In this document: in pieces, positions 1 to 5,695 of the stretch
Layout: each line of letters begins with the position of its first letter
Numbering within the stretch: the stretch's first letter is position 1
Origin: Planctomycetia bacterium
Lineage (GTDB): Bacteria > Planctomycetota > Phycisphaerae > Phycisphaerales > SM1A02
Assembly (NCBI GenBank): GCA_009936695.1
Contig: JAACEA010000523.1
Location: forward strand, 1 to 5,950
DNA length: 5,950 bases
Reading direction: 5' to 3'
Notes under the pieces: generated by a model
Told to the model about the DNA's origin: nothing
Databases searched by the model: none
Seen by the model: only the letters and a program-made list of their open reading frames with translations
Made by a program: the position numbers and the translations under genes

Positions 1-948
1 CGAAGATCGCTGCCCGGTGGTGGAGAGCGCCTGTATCTCCACGTGTTCGATCGGCCCGAAGACGGCGTGCTCCGACTCCCGGGTCTCCTGAGCCGACCGC
101 TGCACGACGCCGCCTACCTTCTGGCCGCACCCGCGGCCGGCCGGCTGACCGTCGAACGAGCGGGCGCCGACCTTCGCATCGAACTTCCCGCCCACGCGAT
201 GATCGATCCGATCGACACCGTCGTGGTGCTCGACCTCGCCGCGCCTGCGCTGGTGGTGGACGGCCCGCGCATCGCGACCGAATCGGGCATCTTCATCGAT
301 CCCTTCACCGTCGCCATCGAGTCACCGGATCCGACCGTCGAAGTCCGATCGACGATCGATGGCTCTGATCCGACCTTCGAATCCGGCATCGATGCCGACG
401 CCATCGAGATCGATCGGACCACCACGCTCCGAACCGCTTGTTTCTTCAACGGCGTGCCGGTGGGCCGGATCGTCGAACGCCGATTCGAACGCGTCACCCC
501 GACCGCCGCCGTGCAACCGTTCGTGATACGCGACGGCCTCGCGTGGCGGAGCTTCCTCGGCGAGTTCGAGCGGGTGTCCGACTTCGCCGATGCGGCGGTC
601 GAGGGGGAAGGCGTGGTCGCGACGGTCGACCTCTCCATGCAACCACGCGACGAGAATTTCGCCGTCACGTTCATCGGGTTCATCGATGTCCCGACCACCG
701 GCGTCTGGACGTTCGCCCTCGACTCGGACGACGGCAGCACGCTCCGGATCCACGATTCGATGGTCGTCGACAACGACGGCCTCCATTCCGCACTCGAAAA
801 GTCGGGGACGATCGCACTGGAGGCCGGACTCCATCCGATCCGGATCGACTACTTCGAGGGGACCGGCCAGGACGACCTGATCCTGAAGTGGTCATCTCCC
901 GGTTCAGATACCTTGGTGCGAATTCCCACGGAGCGTTTCAAGCGATGA
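1..948 (+). CDS. C-terminal part of GH29 alpha-L-fucosidase with chitobiase-C and PA14 domains (5' end outside window)
   Basis: The frame is open from the first base, so this is the last 315 residues of a longer protein; the GTG at 43 is internal, because the sequence before it (LYLHVF) already belongs to the conserved domain. Residues 1-85 match the C-terminal beta-sandwich of GH29 alpha-L-fucosidases, with LYLHVFDRPEDG, the LPGL segment and a DPIDTVVVLDL end strand. Residues about 90-160 resemble a chitobiase/beta-hexosaminidase C-terminal domain (DGSDPT at 120-125). Residues about 170-310 are a PA14 domain with SDDGS (242-246) and VVDNDG (255-260), followed by a GLHPIRIDYFEG strand and LKWSSPG. 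GH29 enzymes release alpha-L-fucose from glycans, and PA14 modules commonly bind sugar, so a secreted enzyme acting on fucosylated polysaccharide is likely. The catalytic domain is not in the window, so activity cannot be judged here. The TGA stop overlaps the start of the deaminase gene. Confidence 0.85.
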   Translation, partial: RRSLPGGGERLYLHVFDRPEDGVLRLPGLLSRPLHDAAYLLAAPAAGRLTVERAGADLRIELPAHAMIDPIDTVVVLDLAAPALVVDGPRIATESGIFIDPFTVAIESPDPTVEVRSTIDGSDPTFESGIDADAIEIDRTTTLRTACFFNGVPVGRIVERRFERVTPTAAVQPFVIRDGLAWRSFLGEFERVSDFADAAVEGEGVVATVDLSMQPRDENFAVTFIGFIDVPTTGVWTFALDSDDGSTLRIHDSMVVDNDGLHSALEKSGTIALEAGLHPIRIDYFEGTGQDDLILKWSSPGSDTLVRIPTERFKR

Positions 949-1403
949 CCATCCCCCTCGATGAGAAGTGGCACCGACGATTCCTCGCCTTGAGCGAGCA
1001 GATCGCGACCTGGAGCAAGGATCCGTCGCGTGGTGTCGGCGCCGTCATCGTCTCCGCCAACAAGCAGGTCGTGTCGACCGGTTTCAACGGACTTCCCCGA
1101 GGCGTCGAAGATCGTCCCGAACGACTCGAGCGGCCGGTCAAGTACGACCTGATCGTCCACGCCGAGATGAACGCGATCATCCAGTGCGCCCGCAACGGCG
1201 TCAGCCCGATCGACTGCGCGATCTACTCGTCGTTCTTTCCTTGCGTGAACTGCGCGATCGCGGTGGTCCAGGCCGGAATTCGAACCGTGGTGACGTATCT
1301 CCCCGAGTCCGGAGACGACCACTGGCTCGAGTCGATCGACAAGAGTCGAGCGGTGTTCGAGGAAGCCGGCGTCGAATTTCTCGAACTCGATCGCCGCGCC
1401 TGA
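945..1403 (+). CDS. Deoxycytidylate (dCMP) deaminase family protein, zinc-dependent
   Basis: This 152-residue cytoplasmic protein has the cytidine/deoxycytidylate deaminase fold. The zinc site is complete: HAE at 72-74 (His72 ligand, Glu74 proton shuttle) and PCVNC at 99-103 (Cys100 and Cys103 ligands). The N-terminal KWHRRFLALSEQIATWSKD, the VGAVIV strand and STGFNGLPRGVED are typical of dCMP-deaminase-like proteins, which convert dCMP to dUMP for dTMP synthesis. The exact substrate is inferred, since members of this branch are often annotated only as cytidine/deoxycytidylate deaminase. The ATG at 945 lies in an ATGA overlap with the fucosidase stop; a weak GGAG at 930-933 is about 11 bases upstream. 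Starting here puts the conserved N-terminal helix at the normal place, whereas the open frame further upstream is only antisense-like, Arg-rich sequence. Translational coupling to the fucosidase gene is likely. The gene ends 10 bases from the convergent sigma-factor gene. Confidence 0.88.
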   Translation: MTIPLDEKWHRRFLALSEQIATWSKDPSRGVGAVIVSANKQVVSTGFNGLPRGVEDRPERLERPVKYDLIVHAEMNAIIQCARNGVSPIDCAIYSSFFPCVNCAIAVVQAGIRTVVTYLPESGDDHWLESIDKSRAVFEEAGVEFLELDRRA

Positions 1404-1413
1404 GATCGGTCGA

Positions 1414-2400
1414 TCAGCCTTCCTCCGTGCGGATGCGCTCGATCTCCGCTCGAACCTGCCGTGAGATCCGACTCTTGGCCTGGCGGATCGCCTCGGGCGA
1501 CATCGACAGGCGTTCGGCCACCTCGGCGGCCGGCACACCGCGACGGCCGTAGAGATCGAACGCCTCCCACGACTGCTCGCTCTGGTTCCCGCTCGATCGC
1601 ACCGCCTCGAGCGCACGTTCGATGACCGATCGCGTCCATTCCTGGGCCCACACGTCATCCACGTAGCCGGGGTCGTCGATTCGAACCTCGTCCTGCTCGC
1701 CGAGACGCACCTGGTCGCCGCGCTTCCGCCATCGCGCCCGCATGGCATTGAGCGTCGCCGCCTTCAAGTAACCCCGAAAACGTCCGTGGGCCGCGTCATA
1801 TTCGAATCGATGAGAGGCCCGGAAGAAGTTCGCCACCACCTCGTGGGCGACGTCTTCGGCCTCCTCGCCCCCCGCTCCAGCCCGACCCGCGAATCCCTTG
1901 ATGAGCGGCACGTAGCGGTCGTAGAAATCCCGCCAGCCGATCTCACGTTCGAGGGTCCCCGAAGCATTCAGTCGAAGGAGGAGGCTTCCACGAGTCTTGA
2001 ACTCATCGACATCGGTCCGGGTCTCCCGTTCCGGGCTGGAAATTTCCGGGGATTCCGGAGCAATCTCCTCATCCGGTCCATCACCCCCAGGAATACGGAC
2101 AAGACATTCCGTTGAACCGAATCGGATCCGGTCCCCCGTTCGAATCCGAACGGATTCTTCGTCTTCAAGTCGGATCCAGTTCACATTGGTCCCGCTCCGG
2201 CTACCGAGATCCCTGATCAGAAATTTTCCGCCGTGAAGCCGAATCGCGGCGTGACGCCGGCTCACCGCGTCATCTTGAAGGGTGATTCCGACCGACTCGT
2301 CCCTCCCCATCGTGAGCTCTTCATCGGGGCCGAACACATGCTCGAGAATCGCGCCGGTGGTGGTGATCTGCAGTTCGAACTTGATCTCGTCCTGATTCAT
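1414..2400 (-). CDS. FHA domain fused to ECF-like sigma-70 factor
   Basis: This 328-residue protein joins a phosphothreonine-recognition module to a sigma factor. Residues about 5-103 form an FHA domain: GRDES (32-36), SRRH (47-50) and DLGSRSGTNVN (64-74). The usual Asn of the S-x-N-G-T motif is Ser69. An acidic Pro/Glu-rich linker covers about 104-135. Residues about 137-226 are sigma region 2, with SLLLRLN, WRDFYDRYVPLI, EDVAHEVVANFF and the FRGYLKAATLNAM segment followed by a basic patch (RARWRKR). Residues about 255-320 are region 4, with a helix-turn-helix (VPAAEVAERLSMSPEAIRQAKSR). No anti-sigma gene is adjacent, so FHA binding of a phosphorylated partner is a plausible control of RNA polymerase targeting, by inference. 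The ATG start is supported by a very good ribosome-binding site 6 bases upstream. The gene is divergent from the Rrf2 regulator and convergent with the deaminase gene. Domain calls are firm; the regulon is unknown. Confidence 0.88.
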   Translation of the reverse strand: MNQDEIKFELQITTTGAILEHVFGPDEELTMGRDESVGITLQDDAVSRRHAAIRLHGGKFLIRDLGSRSGTNVNWIRLEDEESVRIRTGDRIRFGSTECLVRIPGGDGPDEEIAPESPEISSPERETRTDVDEFKTRGSLLLRLNASGTLEREIGWRDFYDRYVPLIKGFAGRAGAGGEEAEDVAHEVVANFFRASHRFEYDAAHGRFRGYLKAATLNAMRARWRKRGDQVRLGEQDEVRIDDPGYVDDVWAQEWTRSVIERALEAVRSSGNQSEQSWEAFDLYGRRGVPAAEVAERLSMSPEAIRQAKSRISRQVRAEIERIRTEEG

Positions 2401-2402
2401 GT

Positions 2403-2411
2403 CCTTCCTCC
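2403..2411 (-). promoter_or_regulatory. Strong Shine-Dalgarno of the FHA-sigma gene
   Basis: On the minus strand this reads GGAGGAAGG, with GGAGG ending 6 bases before the ATG at 2400. It fixes the start codon of the FHA-sigma gene and is the clearest Shine-Dalgarno in the window; the other genes have weak or no recognisable ones. Confidence 0.75.
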
Positions 2412-2420
2412 GAACACCCC

Positions 2421-2450
2421 TTGTATCAAAGCCCTGAAATCAATTATGAT
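2421..2450 (+). promoter_or_regulatory. Candidate sigma-70-type promoter for the Rrf2 gene
   Basis: TTGTAT at 2421-2426 (weak -35) is separated by 18 bases from TATGAT at 2445-2450 (5 of 6 to the -10 consensus). Transcription would start near 2457, giving a leader of about 77 bases before the Rrf2 ATG. The stretch is AT-rich against a very GC-rich background. On the opposite strand CATAAT (2443-2448) overlaps the same -10 and could serve the FHA-sigma gene with a leader of about 36 bases, though no -35 is visible for it. An inverted repeat CGTT-TCG-AACG (2451-2461) lies at the predicted start site and could be an operator, possibly for Rrf2 autoregulation. All of this is inferred from sequence only. 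Confidence 0.4.
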
Positions 2451-2533
2451 CGTTTCGAACGTTTGGGGTGGGTGGGTGATTCTTCGTTGCCCGGCATGAA
2501 CGCCGAATTTTCTATCTGAAGAGACTTTATTCC

Positions 2534-3001
2534 ATGTACGGCAAGCAAACCGAGACCGCCATTGCTGCAGTGAGTTACCTGGCCGCCCTCTGGGACGGTC
2601 CCTCCACCCGACGCGTGTCGGCCGCCGACATCGCAGACGGGAGAGGACTGCAACGCCCCTTCGTCGCGAAACTTCTTTCGACCCTGAGTCAGGCGGGCAT
2701 CGTCAGTGGCTCTCCGGGCCCGGGTGGTGGGTACGCCCTCGCGAAGGGCCCCGAAGAGATCACGCTTCGTGACGTCTGGTCGCTCTTCGAGCGTCCGGAC
2801 AGCAGCCGCGTGGCATTCGTGGGCAGCGAGATCTGCGGCATCTCCGCCCCTGGTGATCTCTCCAATCGAATCGGTCGCGTCGAACAGGCGATGAACTCGC
2901 TGCTCGACGAGACGACCTTCGACGTCTTCTGCGGGAAGCCGAAGGCCGAGTCGGAAGACGACCTCGGTCCGAACGGACTCGAGGATCGCCAGGCGTCCTG
3001 A
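2534..3001 (+). CDS. Rrf2-family transcriptional regulator
   Basis: This 155-residue protein is a winged helix-turn-helix DNA-binding regulator of the Rrf2 family (relatives include IscR, NsrR, RirA and CymR), about the usual family length. Seen in the sequence are the N-terminal helix with AAVSYLAALW, the recognition region VSAADIADGRGLQRPFVAKLLSTLSQAGIV (residues about 28-57) and the diagnostic wing GPGGGYALAKGPEEITLRDVW (62-82), followed by a long dimerisation helix (about 108-125). Iron-sulfur members carry three closely spaced cysteines after the wing; this protein has only Cys101 and Cys133, so a classical [2Fe-2S] or [4Fe-4S] sensor is doubtful. The C-terminal tail (137-155) is acidic and probably disordered. 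The ATG at 2534 has GAAGAG about 9 bases upstream. Targets are unknown; the divergent FHA-sigma gene and its own promoter are the nearest candidates. A strong hairpin terminator follows. Confidence 0.88.
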   Translation: MYGKQTETAIAAVSYLAALWDGPSTRRVSAADIADGRGLQRPFVAKLLSTLSQAGIVSGSPGPGGGYALAKGPEEITLRDVWSLFERPDSSRVAFVGSEICGISAPGDLSNRIGRVEQAMNSLLDETTFDVFCGKPKAESEDDLGPNGLEDRQAS

Positions 3002-3033
3002 TCTCGAATCGCCGAAGACCTTTCGAACGACAC

Positions 3034-3073
3034 CGCGTCCGTCCGACTTTCGAGTCGGACGGACGCGTTCTTC
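3034..3073 (+). terminator. Intrinsic terminator-like hairpin between convergent genes
   Basis: A perfect 15-bp stem (3034-3048 paired with 3053-3067) closes a TTCG tetraloop and is followed by TTCTTC on the + strand. It lies 32 bases after the Rrf2 stop and 4 bases from the stop of the convergent HAD gene, so it fits termination of Rrf2 transcription and may also block the opposite direction, although the minus-strand side lacks a T tract. The short, interrupted T tract makes it an imperfect textbook terminator. Confidence 0.75.
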
Positions 3074-3791
3074 ATGAGGTCCCCGAGTCGGCGATCCCGG
3101 ATCGCTTCATCACGTCCAGGATCGCCTGCGGAAGATCACGCGGTGAATCGATCACCGCATCCGGCGGGGGCGTGCGAAGTCCGATGTCCCGGCCCTCGTC
3201 GTAGCCGCCCCGGATCGCGACGAAAGGAATTCCCGCATTCTCGGCGGTCTGCGCATCCACGCTCGAATCGCCGACCAGCATCGTGCGATTCAAATCACCA
3301 CGATCGCGTTCAAGCACCGTCCGGACGAATCGCGGATCGGGCTTGAGTACCCCCGCGTCCTCCGGACAGCACGTTCCATCGATCATTTCATCGAGACCGA
3401 GACGCTCGATCACCCGCGTGGCGGGAACGCGTGGCTTGTTGGTGGCGATCCACAAGCGATGCCCGAGACGACGGAGCGTGCCAAGCGACTCGGCGACCCC
3501 CTCCCGCAGCACCGTGCCGTCGAGACAGGCGTCGCGATACTCACGATCGAAGCTCGCCCGAGCTCGCGCATGCATCGCCGGATGCAGGTCGGACTCGTGG
3601 TCGAGTCGGAGTATCCGGTGCAGAAGCCGGTCCGCGCCCCGTCCGATGCTCCGCAGAACCAGCTCCCTCGACGGAACCTCGCGGTCGATCTTCAACGCGG
3701 CGACCACGCACGCGGCATGGATTCCATCGACGGAGTCGACGAGCGTTCCGTCGAGATCGAGCAGGAGGTGCGGGGGATGGTCGGATCGCAT
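3072..3791 (-). CDS. HAD-superfamily hydrolase, phosphoglycolate-phosphatase-like
   Basis: The product (239 residues from the ATG at 3791) is a soluble haloacid dehalogenase-type phosphatase with an alpha-helical C1 cap. All four motifs are present: DLDGTLVDS at its N-terminus (first Asp the nucleophile, second the acid/base), ATN (motif II Thr), the Lys of VLKPDPRF (motif III) and GDSSVD (motif IV, Mg2+ binding). The order and spacing resemble Gph/PgmB-like enzymes, which hydrolyse small phosphate esters such as 2-phosphoglycolate; the substrate cannot be fixed from sequence. The frame is open further upstream and a TTG at 3827 would add 12 residues (251 in all). The ATG is preferred because it places motif I near residue 12, as is common, but neither start has a clear ribosome-binding site. 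The gene lies 40 bases after the kinase stop on the same strand, so co-transcription is likely. Its 3' end abuts the hairpin shared with the Rrf2 gene. Confidence 0.87.
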   Translation of the reverse strand: MRSDHPPHLLLDLDGTLVDSVDGIHAACVVAALKIDREVPSRELVLRSIGRGADRLLHRILRLDHESDLHPAMHARARASFDREYRDACLDGTVLREGVAESLGTLRRLGHRLWIATNKPRVPATRVIERLGLDEMIDGTCCPEDAGVLKPDPRFVRTVLERDRGDLNRTMLVGDSSVDAQTAENAGIPFVAIRGGYDEGRDIGLRTPPPDAVIDSPRDLPQAILDVMKRSGIADSGTS

Positions 3792-3831
3792 CCGAACGAT
3801 CGTGGCCGAAGACGGTCCGGATCGCAAGGCG

Positions 3832-4671
3832 TCAGCGGGACAACGCGCGATCGATCCGGAGCAATCGATCGATCACCGGGATCATGGTCGCGGGACGATC
3901 GCCGCGTGAGACCCGCACGCAATCCTGGACGAGGTCCGACAGTTCGGGCGAGGTACCCGGCATCAGATCCACGAGCGGGGTCGGCGTCGCGATCCGATCG
4001 GGGCCGAGCGGACCGGATGCGACCTCGGCTTCCCCGCCCTTGGGCGGCAGGGCCGTCGGGATCAGGCGACCCGAGACGACCCAGTACATCGTCGCGCCGA
4101 GGTTGTAGACGTCGGTTCGCTCCGTGATTCGACGACGGTGTGCCTGCTCGGGCGCGATGTAGCCGGGTGTCCCCTGGATGCGGTCCTTCGTGGTGCCGAT
4201 CTCGCAGGCCTGACCGAGATCGATGATCCGCACATCGGCACCTTCGACGAGGACGTTGGTCGGCTTCATGTCCGCATGGACGTAGCCGGCATCGTGCATC
4301 GCCATCAGACCTTCCGCGAGCCGAATGAAGATCCGCACCTGCTCGAGCGGCGAGAGATCCCGCAGCGTGTCGAGCGCGGGGGCGTCGACGAAGTCCATCA
4401 CGAGGCCGACCTCGACCAGTCTGAATCGACGACGCTTCCGAAAGAGCCGCCCGATTCGTCGGATCGAATCATGCCGGATCGACGTTCCGATCCGGTGCTC
4501 CCCGACGACCTGGTCGATGAATCGCTGATCCTTGTCGGATCGCTTCACCACATGCTTGATCGCATACTCGGTCCCGGACTTCGGGTCGCGAATTCGATAG
4601 ATGGTGCTTGCGGCACCTTCACCGAGCCGGCCGACCACCGGGTACCCGAAGAGTTCGACTGGATGCGACAT
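3832..4671 (-). CDS. Hanks-type serine/threonine protein kinase, soluble single-domain
   Basis: This 279-residue protein is essentially one bacterial Ser/Thr kinase domain. Visible elements are the glycine loop GRLGEGA (14-20), AIK with Lys39, a helix-C Glu58, HADMKPTN (132-139) with catalytic Asp134 and Asn139, DLG in place of DFG (151-153), a Thr-containing activation segment (GTTKDRIQGTPG) ending in APE (173-175), and DVYNLGATMYW of helix F. Arg before the catalytic Asp is replaced by Ala133, so it is a non-RD kinase, a class usually not dependent on activation-loop phosphorylation. The main catalytic residues are intact, so activity is expected. There is no membrane segment, extracytoplasmic sensor or PASTA repeat, so input must come from a partner. 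It lies 98 bases downstream of the amidase-like gene and just upstream of the HAD phosphatase gene, all on one strand. The ATG at 4671 is preceded only by a weak GGGGAT. A nearby FHA-sigma protein is a candidate phospho-reader. Confidence 0.9.
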   Translation of the reverse strand: MSHPVELFGYPVVGRLGEGAASTIYRIRDPKSGTEYAIKHVVKRSDKDQRFIDQVVGEHRIGTSIRHDSIRRIGRLFRKRRRFRLVEVGLVMDFVDAPALDTLRDLSPLEQVRIFIRLAEGLMAMHDAGYVHADMKPTNVLVEGADVRIIDLGQACEIGTTKDRIQGTPGYIAPEQAHRRRITERTDVYNLGATMYWVVSGRLIPTALPPKGGEAEVASGPLGPDRIATPTPLVDLMPGTSPELSDLVQDCVRVSRGDRPATMIPVIDRLLRIDRALSR

Positions 4672-4769
4672 GACGATCCCCGTTCAATGCGATGTCGCGA
4701 CGTGTTGGCGGGGGCGGTTCGATGCGAAGAGACCGTGCCGGGTCATCTTCGTTCCGAACCGATGGGCGA

Positions 4770-5558
4770 TCAGTCTCGACCGGCCAGCAACGATTCGAAT
4801 TCCGCCACGGGGAAGTACCGGCCGGGACTGTTCACGTCGCTCAGATCGGAGTGGAGATGCACCGCGTCGTCGGCGATCGCGAGACGCGACTGCAAGGTCG
4901 TCACCAACTGCGCGAGTGACTTGGTCTGGGCCTGGGTGAATCGCTTCTGATCCCCGTTTCCGACGAGGCAGATTCCGATCGCCACCCGATTCACCGCGTC
5001 CGCGACCGATGGATCGGCACCGCGTCGCGAGGCGACGTGCGCTCCGGCACGCTGGGCGTCCCATCGGGTCGTGACATGAATCTGACCGTCGGCGAGGCTT
5101 CCATTGCCGTTACCGATCACGAAGTGATATCCGATCTCGCGGAGATTGCCTTGGTTGACGTGCCGGCGAGCGATGTCGTCGGCATCGTCGAAGTAGAAGC
5201 CCGAGTCGTGGACCACGATCTTGGTCCAGGCCGTCGACATGGCGGTTCGTGCTGGTTCGAGACCCATCCGGGACCGGGCTCGATCCGCGTCCGATGGTGC
5301 GAGGACGGAGGCGGACGGCAGATCACCCATTCCCTCGCGTGGCGTCGTCGTGGTGAGCATGAAGAAGGCGAAGAACACCGTCATGCTCGCCATGAACGCC
5401 ATCCAGACGATCTGTGGACGGGAGAAACCTCCCGAAGCGACCTGTTCCTGATGCTGCGTCACGGAATCCATGCCCTCATTCAGATCCGCGTTCCTTGCGA
5501 ATCCGCCCCACGCGTCGTTCCCGCCGTTCGGGAAACCCTGTTCTCTCCTCCCTCTCAT
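4770..5558 (-). CDS. Membrane-anchored N-acetylmuramoyl-L-alanine amidase/PGRP-like protein
   Basis: The product (262 residues) has a short cytoplasmic N-terminus, one hydrophobic segment (about 48-69, VWMAFMASMTVFFAFFML) and a periplasmic amidase_2/peptidoglycan-recognition domain (about 110-255). Domain hallmarks are IVVHDSG with His117, REIGYHFVIGNGNG (140-153), AGAH (171-174), VAIGICLVGN (192-201) and LHSDLSDVNSPG (235-246). His117 and His236 match two zinc ligands of T7-lysozyme/AmpD-type amidases; the third, a Cys or Asp eight to ten residues after the second His, is Ser244 here. In eukaryotic PGRPs that Cys-to-Ser change removes amidase activity while peptidoglycan binding remains, so this may be a sensor rather than an enzyme. 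The start is uncertain: the ATG at 5558 has no ribosome-binding site and the first codons use AGA/AGG, rare elsewhere here; ATG at 5471 (233 residues) is an alternative that keeps the membrane segment. The kinase gene follows on the same strand. Confidence 0.8.
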   Translation of the reverse strand: MRGRREQGFPNGGNDAWGGFARNADLNEGMDSVTQHQEQVASGGFSRPQIVWMAFMASMTVFFAFFMLTTTTPREGMGDLPSASVLAPSDADRARSRMGLEPARTAMSTAWTKIVVHDSGFYFDDADDIARRHVNQGNLREIGYHFVIGNGNGSLADGQIHVTTRWDAQRAGAHVASRRGADPSVADAVNRVAIGICLVGNGDQKRFTQAQTKSLAQLVTTLQSRLAIADDAVHLHSDLSDVNSPGRYFPVAEFESLLAGRD

Positions 5559-5637
5559 CGGTCAGCACGAGGACCGAACATTCGTCAATCGTGGGAATCC
5601 ACCGAACCACTGCCCGGGAGGATGAACTCCGAGGATT

Positions 5638-5656
5638 GGGCCGAATCAGCCGGCCC
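5638..5656 (-). other. Small GC-rich hairpin between lipoprotein and amidase-like genes
   Basis: A 6-bp stem (5638-5643 with 5651-5656, GGGCCG/CGGCCC) closes a 7-base loop, about 40 bases downstream of the lipoprotein stop. It has no T tract, so it is only a weak terminator or attenuator candidate. The rest of the 137-base gap (5559-5695) shows no convincing promoter; a TATCAT hexamer on the minus strand (5673-5678) lacks a good -35. Confidence 0.25.
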
Positions 5657-5695
5657 GAGGACGACCGCGCGAATGATACCGGACCCTGCCTGAGC

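Noticed and set aside
43..45. GTG as the start of a separate PA14 protein
   Set aside because: The frame is open to the window edge and the residues before the GTG belong to the conserved fucosidase C-terminal domain.
438..944. Upstream in-frame extension of the deaminase inside the fucosidase gene
   Set aside because: The extension is Arg-rich shadow sequence; the conserved deaminase N-terminus begins at the ATG at 945.
1404..1415. Palindrome GATCGGTCGATC between the convergent deaminase and FHA-sigma genes
   Set aside because: The stem is only 5 bp with a 2-base loop and no T tract, and GATC/TCGA-rich palindromes are frequent throughout this window.
3848..3876. Cluster of CGATCGATC-like repeats
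   Set aside because: It encodes the Ile-Asp-Arg repeats at the end of the kinase and reflects GAT/CGA codon use, not an origin or binding-site array.
3283..4127. Several overlapping + strand Arg/Ser/Pro-rich frames opposite the HAD and kinase genes
   Set aside because: Composition is typical of shadow frames in GC-rich DNA and no motif is visible; the minus-strand HAD and kinase motifs are complete.
4672..4769. Possible promoter or RNA element in the 98-base gap before the kinase gene
   Set aside because: No -10/-35 pair or stable hairpin was seen on the minus strand.
4138..4950. Long + strand reading frame opposite the kinase and amidase-like genes
   Set aside because: It is antisense to two well-supported genes, has low-complexity composition without a recognisable domain, and is explained by the high-GC codon bias of the real genes.
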